Below, piece by piece: positions 19,447-26,752 of a stretch of DNA of 64,000 nt (position 1 is the first letter of the stretch; the number at the start of each line of letters is the position of its first letter). The DNA is from Bacillota bacterium (GTDB lineage: Bacteria; Bacillota; Clostridia; Lachnospirales; Lachnospiraceae): contig JAEZOB010000067.1 in the NCBI GenBank assembly GCA_023414355.1, positions 1 through 64,000 of the forward strand, written 5' to 3'. Under the pieces are notes generated by a model that had not been told where the DNA came from, did not search any database, and saw only the letters and a list, made by a program, of their open reading frames with translations. The translations under genes were made by a program, and so were the position numbers.

Positions 19447-20205
19447 TTACTGCGCCGCTTTTAATGTGTCGATCTCTGCCATTACGTCTGTTTTAAAGGT
19501 CTGCCAGGCATCCTCATGATCCACGAAGTATTTCGGGCAGCATTTTCCTGTGACATCATAGTGTCTGATGATAGCCTCCTCCCCTAAGTCAAATTGTAAG
19601 CAAAGAGCTGCTGTCAAAGCAACTGTCGAAGCATAGGTGGAATCGTTGAATTTGCCTGTTTCATCTGGAATACAGCATTCTATCGACACTGTATCTGAAT
19701 TACGTTCATTGGAAGCATAGGAAATTTCCGTTAAGGGAATACATTGAATCACTTCTCCATCCAGTCCGACAATATAATGACTGCTGACAGAGGTAGCGTG
19801 AGTACTAGCAAGATTCTCGAAATAGCTTCGGTTATTGGCAGCGGTAGTTCCAGGATTTGCCGTATAGTGGATAACGACGCCTTCAATTCCCATCAGTGGT
19901 GTCTGTGGTCTCGAATAGTCATTTGGCGTAAGGAAATCATTTTTTATCTCCAGACCAGATAACCATTTAGAGTCGATTGTTTCAATTCCATCATTATTAT
20001 AGCCCAAAAGCCGTCCCTCAAGCTTATGAAGGATGCCACTGTTTTTGCTTTCGCTATAACCTCTGGTAGCATGATATATGCTATTAATAGCGACGACAGA
20101 TAGTATTATGATGGTAAAAAGAAGCAGGAGCAAGATTATGATGAGAAATCTCCTTTTCCGTCTTCTTTTCCTGCGCCACTCTTCTCTCGTAAGTATTTTA
20201 CTCAT
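19447..20205 (-). CDS. membrane-anchored N-acetylmuramoyl-L-alanine amidase (Amidase_2)
   Basis: A 252-residue protein: a very basic N-terminal tail, one membrane helix (~residues 20-42), a short stalk, then an Amidase_2/PGRP domain (~90-245). Zinc ligands are visible in VIHYTA (His) and RHYDVTGKCCP (His and Cys), with SHYIVGLDGEVIQ between. It would cut the bond between muramic acid and the stem peptide outside the membrane, for cell-wall turnover or sporulation/germination. An ATGA overlap with the upstream kinase-like gene shows translational coupling; AGGTG precedes its ATG. Confidence 0.92.
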   Translation of the reverse strand: MSKILTREEWRRKRRRKRRFLIIILLLLLFTIIILSVVAINSIYHATRGYSESKNSGILHKLEGRLLGYNNDGIETIDSKWLSGLEIKNDFLTPNDYSRPQTPLMGIEGVVIHYTANPGTTAANNRSYFENLASTHATSVSSHYIVGLDGEVIQCIPLTEISYASNERNSDTVSIECCIPDETGKFNDSTYASTVALTAALCLQFDLGEEAIIRHYDVTGKCCPKYFVDHEDAWQTFKTDVMAEIDTLKAAQ

Positions 20206-21005
20206 TTTACACCTGTTTTCTCTTTGATTTCTGCAAGTATTGCTTCTTCTTCTATCTTAGGAACCCATTCTGTTAATCTAGCTGCAATCAGTGGTAATCT
20301 CCATGCAGCAATCTCCTTCTGCTGCATGCCTGATAATCTCTTGTAACAGCTTATATATCGATTGGTAAGACGTCTTCTCATCCAATTCATGGCAAGCTTT
20401 GCCACACGCGGAATATAGTCCGGAAGGGCAGCATCCCTGATTAAGTAAATCGTTCTTGCTACATCATAGGAAGCGCACCCTGAGGTTGCTGTCATCCAAT
20501 CCAAAATAACATAACGATCGTCTCCTTTAATAATATTTCCCGGATGATAATCACAATGGCATAAACTGCTACCCCTTGGTAATGAGTCTAAAGTCTTTAG
20601 GACTTCTTCCTTCTGCGGCGAAGGCAGATTATCCGCATGGTTGATCCTCCATCGGAGCGTTTCTACACAGTCAGGAATTCCTTGTACACTCTGCTGATGC
20701 ATATCATAATGCATCCTTGCAATTGTTTTAGCAAGGCCACTCGCAATCCATGGTTTATCTATAAGCAGCTTCAGCAAGGATATTCCCATAATCTTTTCAT
20801 ATACAATGCCTGTCCTACCTTCGTATTCAAGCATATCCCTGACCCTTGGAATTGGAACCTCCAGTCCCTCAACCACCTTACTGATCCGGTACTCTTGTTC
20901 GATTTCCCTGATCGGAAATTCCTTCCGAAACAACTTCAATATATCATTTTCCCCCCAGGTGAACACCTCAGCGGTATTCCCTTCCCCAATCTTCTGAACT
21001 TCCAT
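20202..21005 (-). CDS. aminoglycoside phosphotransferase (APH)-fold kinase
   Basis: A 267-residue protein-kinase-like enzyme. Catalytic loop HCDYHPGNI (~residue 148), metal-binding ILDW (~residue 168) and the glycine-rich start IGEGNTAEVFTW are all intact. It resembles the TIGR02172-type subgroup, whose substrates are unknown; an antibiotic resistance role should not be assumed. It overlaps the amidase gene by four bases, which suggests the pair acts on a common cell-envelope substrate, but that is inference. TGGAG precedes the ATG. Confidence 0.85.
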   Translation of the reverse strand: MEVQKIGEGNTAEVFTWGENDILKLFRKEFPIREIEQEYRISKVVEGLEVPIPRVRDMLEYEGRTGIVYEKIMGISLLKLLIDKPWIASGLAKTIARMHYDMHQQSVQGIPDCVETLRWRINHADNLPSPQKEEVLKTLDSLPRGSSLCHCDYHPGNIIKGDDRYVILDWMTATSGCASYDVARTIYLIRDAALPDYIPRVAKLAMNWMRRRLTNRYISCYKRLSGMQQKEIAAWRLPLIAARLTEWVPKIEEEAILAEIKEKTGVK

Positions 21006-21269
21006 AGGTCTCCACCTACTCCCTTTCTGATTCGCTACCTTATTTAAAAAACTTCCAACCTTATCGGGATTTCTCTACTATTGTATTGATCTAAACTGCA
21101 CTTGTCAATTTACAATACAGCAGATCAAGCAATTGTCAGGAAATCTTAAGGTATAAACTTAACATCTGAGAACAATAACGAGATAGGGGAAATAAAATAT
21201 TTCAAAAACGAATACCGATATGATTGAACGCAAAATTATTAATGCTTTTATAAAAAATCTATAACAGAA

Positions 21270-21328
21270 ACCGACAGCAAATTCAGATTGAACCAGTTCT
21301 ATCAGGTTTATCTAAATTGGCTGTCGGT
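21270..21328 (-). terminator. hairpin downstream of guaB
   Basis: A 14-bp stem with one mismatch (ACCGACAGCAAATT / AATTGGCTGTCGGT), loop of 31 bases, ~110 bases after the guaB stop. The minus strand continues TTTCTGTTATAGATTTTTT, so the T-run is imperfect. The rest of the 21,006-21,439 gap is AT-rich and includes the tandem repeats below. Confidence 0.45.
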
Positions 21329-21340
21329 CTTATTCGTCCT

Positions 21341-21436
21341 TATTTGTTACTTTTGTTATTTAATGCGTTTATTATTTGATGCATTTACTTTTTGATGCTT
21401 TTACTATTTGATGCTTTTCATATTTATTCTTGCTTC
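21341..21436. repeat. 16-bp tandem repeats abutting the guaB stop codon
   Basis: Six tandem 16-base units with consensus tatttgatgcttttac; the central four are nearly identical. The array ends four bases before the guaB stop codon. Confidence 0.8.
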
Positions 21437-21439
21437 CGC

Positions 21440-22897
21440 TTATTCTTCTACACTATAATTAGGAGCCTCTTTGGTGATATGGATATCATGTGGATGGCTT
21501 TCCTTTAAAGAGGCCGCAGAAATCTTCACAAATTTTCCGGTTTCCTGTAAAGTCTTAATACTACCCGCACCACAGTAGCCCATACCAGATCGTAAGCCTC
21601 CGATCAGCTGGAATACAGTATCCTCAACAGTTCCCTTGTAAGCCACACGACCCTCTACTCCTTCGGGTACCAGCTTCTTTGCATCGGACTGGAAATAACG
21701 ATCCTTACTGCCCTGTTCCATCGCAGCGATGGAACCCATACCGCGATAAACCTTATATTTTCTTCCCTGGAATAATTCGAAGGTTCCGGGACTCTCATCA
21801 CAGCCTGCGAAGATACTGCCCATCATACATACATTAGCACCTGCAGCAAGTGCCTTTGTAATATCTCCGGAGTACTTAATACCACCGTCTGCGATAATCG
21901 GGATATTGTAAGCCTTTGCCGCATCAAAGGTATTCATGATCGCTGTAATCTGGGGAACACCGATACCCGCAACAACTCTGGTAGTACAGATGGAACCGGG
22001 ACCAATGCCTACCTTTACCGCATCGACACCAGCTTTGATTAAATCCACCGTCGCTTCAGCAGTTGCCACATTGCCGGCAATAATCTGAATATTCGGATAC
22101 GCCTCACGTACCATTTTAACCGTCTTGATAATATTAGCAGAATGTCCATGTGCCGAATCTAAAACAATTGCATCGACCTTAGCTTTTACCAGCGCATCAA
22201 CACGCTCTAGAATATTATTTGTAATTCCGACTGCTGCCGCACATAATAGTCTACCTTGGGAATCTTTTGCGGATAAGGGATATTTAATCTGTTTCTCGAT
22301 ATCCTTGATTGTGATGAGTCCCTTTAAGTTACCCTCGTCATCCACCAACGGAAGCTTTTCTTTTCTTGCTTTCGCAAGTATTTTCTTAGCTTCTTCCAGG
22401 GTGATGCCTTCTTTCGCTGTAATCAGGCCTTCAGATGTCATAGATTCTTTGATTTTCTTAGAAAAGTCTGTCTCAAACTTCAGATCGCGGTTAGTGATGA
22501 TACCCACCAACTTCTTACCATTTACCGTAATCGGTACACCAGAGATCCGGTATTTCGCCATCAAATCGTTGGCATCCTGCAATGTATGCTCAGGAGACAA
22601 ATAAAAGGGATCGGTGATAACACCATTCTCTGAACGCTTTACCTTATCTACCTCGTCCGCCTGCTCTTCAATCGACATATTTTTGTGTATAACACCTATG
22701 CCTCCCTGTCTTGCCATTGCGATTGCCATCCTGTTCTCGGTAACCGTATCCATTCCGGCACTCATCAAAGGGATATTCAGCTTAATAGTATTCGTCAGGT
22801 TTGTTGACAAGTCAACTTGATTTGGCAGTACCTCGGAATAAGCAGGTACCAACAGCACATCATCAAATGTAATTCCTTCACCGATAATCTGACCCAT
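21440..22897 (-). CDS. guaB: IMP dehydrogenase
   Basis: A 485-residue enzyme oxidising IMP to XMP with NAD, the committed step of GMP synthesis. The TIM barrel is interrupted by a CBS-domain pair (~residues 95-205: DPFYLSPEHTLQDAND and MTSEGLITAKEGITLEEA). The catalytic Cys lies in GPGSICTTR near residue 302; the flap and the ITAIMNT and ADGGIKYSGDITKALAAGA motifs are intact. GAGGAG precedes the ATG. The ~220-base upstream region has repeats and a cloverleaf-like fold that may regulate it. Confidence 0.97.
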   Translation of the reverse strand: MGQIIGEGITFDDVLLVPAYSEVLPNQVDLSTNLTNTIKLNIPLMSAGMDTVTENRMAIAMARQGGIGVIHKNMSIEEQADEVDKVKRSENGVITDPFYLSPEHTLQDANDLMAKYRISGVPITVNGKKLVGIITNRDLKFETDFSKKIKESMTSEGLITAKEGITLEEAKKILAKARKEKLPLVDDEGNLKGLITIKDIEKQIKYPLSAKDSQGRLLCAAAVGITNNILERVDALVKAKVDAIVLDSAHGHSANIIKTVKMVREAYPNIQIIAGNVATAEATVDLIKAGVDAVKVGIGPGSICTTRVVAGIGVPQITAIMNTFDAAKAYNIPIIADGGIKYSGDITKALAAGANVCMMGSIFAGCDESPGTFELFQGRKYKVYRGMGSIAAMEQGSKDRYFQSDAKKLVPEGVEGRVAYKGTVEDTVFQLIGGLRSGMGYCGAGSIKTLQETGKFVKISAASLKESHPHDIHITKEAPNYSVEE

Positions 22898-22924
22898 TTT
22901 GTTAATCTCCTCACTTTCTTAAAG

Positions 22925-22998
22925 TTGTTGTGTTAATTTGACAAAAAGATTTGTTGTATTATCTGACAAAAGGTTGGTTGTGTAATTCTGACAAAAGG
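22925..22998. repeat. three tandem 24-25-bp repeats in the guaB leader
   Basis: Units 22925-22949, 22950-22973 and 22974-22998 share the pattern ttgttgtgtaattctgacaa followed by aagg. They lie between the guaB ribosome site and the cloverleaf, and the last unit supplies one strand of its closing stem. Confidence 0.8.
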
Positions 22999-23113
22999 TC
23001 CAGCTGTTACTACAGCCGGATTACTTGTATAAGAAAGTCTCCGGAAAGTCGTCTTTCCGAGGACTTTCTTATGCAAGTTTATCATGTCACTGTAGGTGAC
23101 ATGACCTTTTGTC
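22990..23113 (-). ncRNA. cloverleaf-like structured leader upstream of guaB (candidate regulatory RNA)
   Basis: A perfect 11-bp closing stem (22990-23000 with 23103-23113) encloses three hairpins: 23000-23007/23012-23019, 23029-23048/23053-23072 and 23083-23090/23096-23103. One imperfect pair in the first hairpin is A-C if read from the plus strand but G-U from the minus strand, favouring transcription towards guaB. The closing stem's 5' strand could instead pair with the two other GACAAAAGG-type copies in the tandem repeats downstream. It matches no riboswitch I know; a DNA element (MITE) is the alternative. Confidence 0.45.
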
Positions 23114-23262
23114 ATTCATATCTGTTGTCATATTTCTATTTCTAACATGTCCTTTCAGTCGCTATTTGGCTATGAAAGATTTTAAAAAGTATAACGAAAA
23201 TTCATCACAATGTCAACCATGAAAAATTTTTTCTGCTCGTATGATTTTTTTATGATGCAGAA

Positions 23263-23305
23263 AGAGGATGAATGCAGCAGATATCACTGTTGCACTTCAT
23301 CCTCT
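23263..23305 (-). terminator. terminator of the DUF6106-like gene
   Basis: A ~18-bp stem with one bulge (AGAGGATGAATGCAGCAG paired with the strand at 23287-23305) just after the stop codon at 23311. On the minus strand only a short TTT follows. Confidence 0.6.
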
Positions 23306-23310
23306 AAAAA

Positions 23311-23808
23311 TTAATATTGCGCTACCTTCCTTGGACTCTTCTGTCTCATCATTGACAGCATCTTCTCGCTAGGCTCAAAAGAAATGCGATATTTTTTATC
23401 CTCCACGGAAGCGATGATTATATAAGGTTTGACGTTTTTATCATTGGAAGAAAAATTCTTGTTTACCAGCTGTACATAAGTATATCCATCCAATGCATGA
23501 GATCCCTGGGGAGCAACGATTTCCACCTGATCCATATCGATTCTCAGCATTGTCTTTCTTTTTGCCTTACCGGTTATCTTGTCAAAATCAAGCTGACCAT
23601 CCACAAAAACATACTCATAATCTACGTTCAATTTTGGATAGGCCCAGATCAAAGCGACAATTAGTACAATGCCACCCATTCCGAAATATCCTCCCAAGAG
23701 TAAGAGCAGGACTCCCAAGAAAGCACCCACAACAAGAAGCGCACGAAGTCCCATGGATTTCATGTCATCCTTTCTTTTTACTCCTGCTTCTGCATACATT
23801 TGATTCAT
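23311..23808 (-). CDS. small membrane protein, DUF6106-like
   Basis: A 165-residue protein: a charged N-terminus (MNQMYAEAGVKRKDDMK), two close hydrophobic segments (~residues 20-58), then a cytoplasmic beta-rich domain with NVDYEYVFVDGQLDFDKI and KRKTMLRIDMDQVEIVAP. This layout and the VDYEYVFVDGxLDxDKI stretch resemble the Lachnospiraceae family DUF6106, of unknown function; recognition is from memory. An AGGAGG-like site precedes the ATG and ilvE ends 12 bases upstream, so the two probably share a transcript. Confidence 0.75.
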   Translation of the reverse strand: MNQMYAEAGVKRKDDMKSMGLRALLVVGAFLGVLLLLLGGYFGMGGIVLIVALIWAYPKLNVDYEYVFVDGQLDFDKITGKAKRKTMLRIDMDQVEIVAPQGSHALDGYTYVQLVNKNFSSNDKNVKPYIIIASVEDKKYRISFEPSEKMLSMMRQKSPRKVAQY

Positions 23809-23819
23809 TTCTTACCTCC

Positions 23820-24887
23820 TTAGACCTCTACAGTCCAGTTATTATCATCCTTTATTCTTCCTAATTGAATTCCCGTAATGGTATCATATAGTCTTCTGCT
23901 CACAGGACCGATACCTCCGTCCTGCACCTGCATGATATTCTGCTCCCAACGAAGTTGTCCGACCGGTGAAATTACTGCTGCTGTACCGGTTCCCCAAACC
24001 TCCTCCAGAGTGCCGTTCTGTGCTGCCTGATAAATCTCGTCAATGGAAATTCTGCGTTCCTCAGTGGGCAAACCCCATTCCCGGCAAAGGCAAAGTACAG
24101 AATCCCTGGTAACACCAGGAAGGATACTTCCGTTTAATTGAGGGGTCAGAACCTTTCCACCAATTTTAAAGAAGATATTCATGGCACCGACTTCTTCGAT
24201 ATACTTTCTTTCAACTCCATCCAGCCATAGCACCTGGGAATATCCCTCATCATGAGCTTTCACCTGAGATTTTAAAGATGCAACATAATTGGCACCTGTT
24301 TTTGCTTCGCCGATACCACCTTTTACAGCTCTGACGTACTCATCCTCAATCCAGATCTTAACCGGATTCAAGCCTTCCGGATAATATGCACCTACCGGTG
24401 AAAGGATGATAATGAACAGATAGCGGTCGGACGGTCTTACCCCAAGGAATGGATCCGTGGCGATAATAAACGGTCTGATATATAAAGAGGTTCCTTCCTT
24501 TGTCGGTATCCAGGCTTCATCAATCTTTACGACGGTCGTGATTGCCTGAAGGAAATCCTCCTCTGGAATCTCAGGAATGCATATTCTGCGGTTTGTCTTA
24601 TTTGCTCTTTCAATATTCTTATTCGGACGGAACAGTAAGGTTCTTCCATCGTCAGTCTTGTATGCCTTTAAGCCCTCGAACATCTCCTGCCCATAATGGA
24701 ATACCATCGCAGATGGGTCAAGATTGAGCGGTTGATACGGAATCACTCGAGGATCGTACCAGCCCTTTCCTGTTTCATAATTCATGATGAACATATGATC
24801 AGTAAAAATGGTACCAAACTTCAGCGGATTATCCGCTCCCGGTAAAACTTTCGGATTCTTTGTCTTCTCAATCTTGATATTTAACAT
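23820..24887 (-). CDS. ilvE: branched-chain amino acid aminotransferase
   Basis: A 355-residue fold-type IV PLP aminotransferase that exchanges amino groups between Leu/Ile/Val and their keto acids. The PLP-binding Lys lies in EAKTGANYVASLK (~residue 193), followed by QVLWLDG and EEVGAMNIFF, and the phosphate-binding GSILPGVTRDSVL. It is the eukaryote-like BCAT2 subtype by length and motifs. The frame opens at 24896, but AAGG then lies too close; the ATG at 24887 has correct spacing and is used. Confidence 0.95.
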   Translation of the reverse strand: MLNIKIEKTKNPKVLPGADNPLKFGTIFTDHMFIMNYETGKGWYDPRVIPYQPLNLDPSAMVFHYGQEMFEGLKAYKTDDGRTLLFRPNKNIERANKTNRRICIPEIPEEDFLQAITTVVKIDEAWIPTKEGTSLYIRPFIIATDPFLGVRPSDRYLFIIILSPVGAYYPEGLNPVKIWIEDEYVRAVKGGIGEAKTGANYVASLKSQVKAHDEGYSQVLWLDGVERKYIEEVGAMNIFFKIGGKVLTPQLNGSILPGVTRDSVLCLCREWGLPTEERRISIDEIYQAAQNGTLEEVWGTGTAAVISPVGQLRWEQNIMQVQDGGIGPVSRRLYDTITGIQLGRIKDDNNWTVEV

Positions 24888-24929
24888 ACTTTTCATCCTT
24901 CCCTATCCCATTTTGTTCTAATATTTAAG

Positions 24930-24970
24930 TGTCAGCCCTCTGACACTTTTGATGCCTGCTTCGCAGGCAT
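24930..24970. other. paired small hairpins upstream of ilvE
   Basis: GTGTCAG/CTGACAC and ATGCCTGC/GCAGGCAT hairpins lie 45-85 bases before the ilvE start. No T-run follows either. They may be a leader structure or a REP-like remnant. Confidence 0.4.
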
Positions 24971-25078
24971 TGCCCGAATGAGGGTAAAATTATATTCTTT
25001 ATAGTAGTCTTACTTTATCTATTTTTCAAGAGTTTTTTATGATATCCTTCAAAATTTACAAAGAGTTTATGTTTTCTT

Positions 25079-25570
25079 TTATTTTTTCTTTTCATATCTG
25101 CAAAAGGTGTAAGTAAGATCATAATAAGTCTGTTCCTCTGTCTCCTCGGCAAGCTCCCATTCATCCATCTGATCTAGATTAGGGAAATAGGTATCTGCCT
25201 GATAGGCAAAATCAATCTTAGTCACATGAGCCACATCACAATAAGGAAGCATCTGTCGGTAAATACTAGCTCCGCCAATAATGTAGATATCATCAGATTG
25301 ATACTTCTTTGTAAGCTCAAGTGCCTCCTCAATACTGTAAACCACAATCGCATCCTTAACCTTGTAGTCCTTCTCAAGAGCAATGACGATATTCGTCCTA
25401 TTCTTGAGCGGTTGTCCTCCGGGAAAGCTTTCAAGCGTGTTCTTCCCCATAATGACTACTTTACCCATGGTTACATCCCGAAAAAAGCGCATATCAGCAG
25501 GAATACTGACAAGAAGCTTATTCTGATATCCGATCGCCCAGTTATTATCTACAGCTACAATTAAATTCAT
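25079..25570 (-). CDS. folA: dihydrofolate reductase
   Basis: A 163-residue DHFR reducing dihydrofolate with NADPH. Hallmarks: MNLIVAVDNNWAIGYQNKLL at the N-terminus, MRFFRDVTMGKVVIMGKNTLES, and YIIGGASIYRQMLP in the C-terminal half; the active-site acid is the Asp of IPADMRFF. GGTGG eight bases before the ATG at 25570 decides the start over an in-frame GTG four codons earlier. It follows thyA on the same strand, matching the functional pair: thymidylate synthesis makes the dihydrofolate that this enzyme recycles. Confidence 0.95.
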   Translation of the reverse strand: MNLIVAVDNNWAIGYQNKLLVSIPADMRFFRDVTMGKVVIMGKNTLESFPGGQPLKNRTNIVIALEKDYKVKDAIVVYSIEEALELTKKYQSDDIYIIGGASIYRQMLPYCDVAHVTKIDFAYQADTYFPNLDQMDEWELAEETEEQTYYDLTYTFCRYEKKK

Positions 25571-25714
25571 CGTAAGTACCACCTTTCAAAACATAAAACC
25601 ACCAAGGGCTTTTCCATTCACAAATCAAACAATATCAAACCTTTATCAGAAGAACAAGATGCGAGTGCTACTGCACGAGCATCGCAGTTCTTCAGGTGTG
25701 AAGACGGTTTCCCT

Positions 25715-26560
25715 TCACACTGCTACGGGTATGTCCACCTTCGGACCATACTGATAGTCAAGCAAGTCAAAGTCCTCCACCTTAAACTGATAGAAGTCCT
25801 TCACCTCAGGATTCATCCAAAACTTCGGCGCAGGATAGGTGGGACGCGCAATCAGTTCCTGAATAATCGGAACATGCCTGTCATAAATATGGGCATCTGC
25901 AATCACATGTACCAGTTCCCCGACCTCATAACCACAGACCTGCGCCAGCATGTGCACCAGTACCGAATACTGGCATACATTCCAGCTGTTCGCAGCAAGT
26001 ACATCATTAGAACGCTGATTAAGAATAGCATTCAACACCAGCTTGTCACTGTCCTTCCTTTTGGTCACATTGAAGGTCATACTGTAGGCACAAGGGTAAA
26101 GTCTCATCTCATGCAGATCCTGATGGACATACAAGTTCGTCATGATTCTCCTACTATAGGGATTATTCTTCAAATCATAGATGACACGGTCCACCTGATC
26201 CATCTCACCCTCTTTATAGATATGCTTCATACCCATCTGGTAACCGTAAGCTTTCCCTATGGAACCGCTCTCGTCTGCCCAGGCATCCCAGATATGGCTA
26301 CCCAAATCATTTATATTATTGGACTTCTTCTGCCAAATCCATAAAAGCTCGTCGATACAACTTTTAATCGCTGTTTTTCTCAGCGTCATGGCAGGAAACT
26401 CTTTCGATAAATCATACCGGTTTACAACTCCGAATTTTTTGATGGTATAGGCATAGGAACCATCTTCCCACTTGGGTCTTACCTTTTCTCCCTCGGTGCT
26501 GACTCCGTTATCCAATATGTCCTTGCACATCTCAATAAATATGTTATCTGCTAAGCTCAT
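25715..26560 (-). CDS. thyA: thymidylate synthase (ThyA type)
   Basis: A 281-residue ThyA, making dTMP from dUMP with methylene-tetrahydrofolate. The nucleophile Cys is in RLYPCAYSMTFNV (~residue 155), with the dUMP-binding QRSNDVLAANSWNVCQY and the AQVCGYEVGELVHVIADAHIY motif. The residue after the catalytic Cys is Ala, not the usual His; the Bacillus subtilis ThyA subtype is similarly divergent there. The longer frame to 26620 is rejected in favour of the ATG with GGGAGG upstream. folA follows. Confidence 0.95.
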   Translation of the reverse strand: MSLADNIFIEMCKDILDNGVSTEGEKVRPKWEDGSYAYTIKKFGVVNRYDLSKEFPAMTLRKTAIKSCIDELLWIWQKKSNNINDLGSHIWDAWADESGSIGKAYGYQMGMKHIYKEGEMDQVDRVIYDLKNNPYSRRIMTNLYVHQDLHEMRLYPCAYSMTFNVTKRKDSDKLVLNAILNQRSNDVLAANSWNVCQYSVLVHMLAQVCGYEVGELVHVIADAHIYDRHVPIIQELIARPTYPAPKFWMNPEVKDFYQFKVEDFDLLDYQYGPKVDIPVAV

Positions 26561-26674
26561 TGATTGTTCCTCCCGGGTATTTTCTCTTAAAGCTTCGCCC
26601 ATGCACCGGCAGCTCTTCAATAAACTATTGTACCTTATCTGTCAGGTCTAAGCAACACATAATTTATCAAGAAA

Positions 26675-26704
26675 GGGCCCGCATCAATGAAGCAATGCGG
26701 ACCC
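26675..26704 (-). terminator. terminator downstream of nrdD
   Basis: A 10-bp stem (GGGCCCGCAT / ATGCGGACCC, with a U-G pair on the minus strand) followed on the minus strand by TTTCTT, ~50 bases after the nrdD stop codon. Confidence 0.65.
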
Positions 26705-26752
26705 CCTCCTGTGTCATCTATGAAATTATTAGGCAATAAAACCTTTTCTTTG

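Noticed and set aside
20202..21005. Aminoglycoside resistance gene
   Set aside because: Only the general kinase fold is supported; coupling to a cell-wall amidase and subgroup features argue for a housekeeping role.
22125..22604. 159-residue open frame opposite guaB
   Set aside because: Antisense shadow of a strongly conserved gene; composition is that of reverse-complemented codons.
22990..23113. tRNA or known purine riboswitch upstream of guaB
   Set aside because: The cloverleaf arms have the wrong lengths and lack TPsiC/anticodon features, and the conserved purine-riboswitch loop motifs are absent.
24930..24970. T-box or amino-acid attenuator before ilvE
   Set aside because: Two short hairpins only; no T-box sequence, specifier loop or terminator with a T-run was found.
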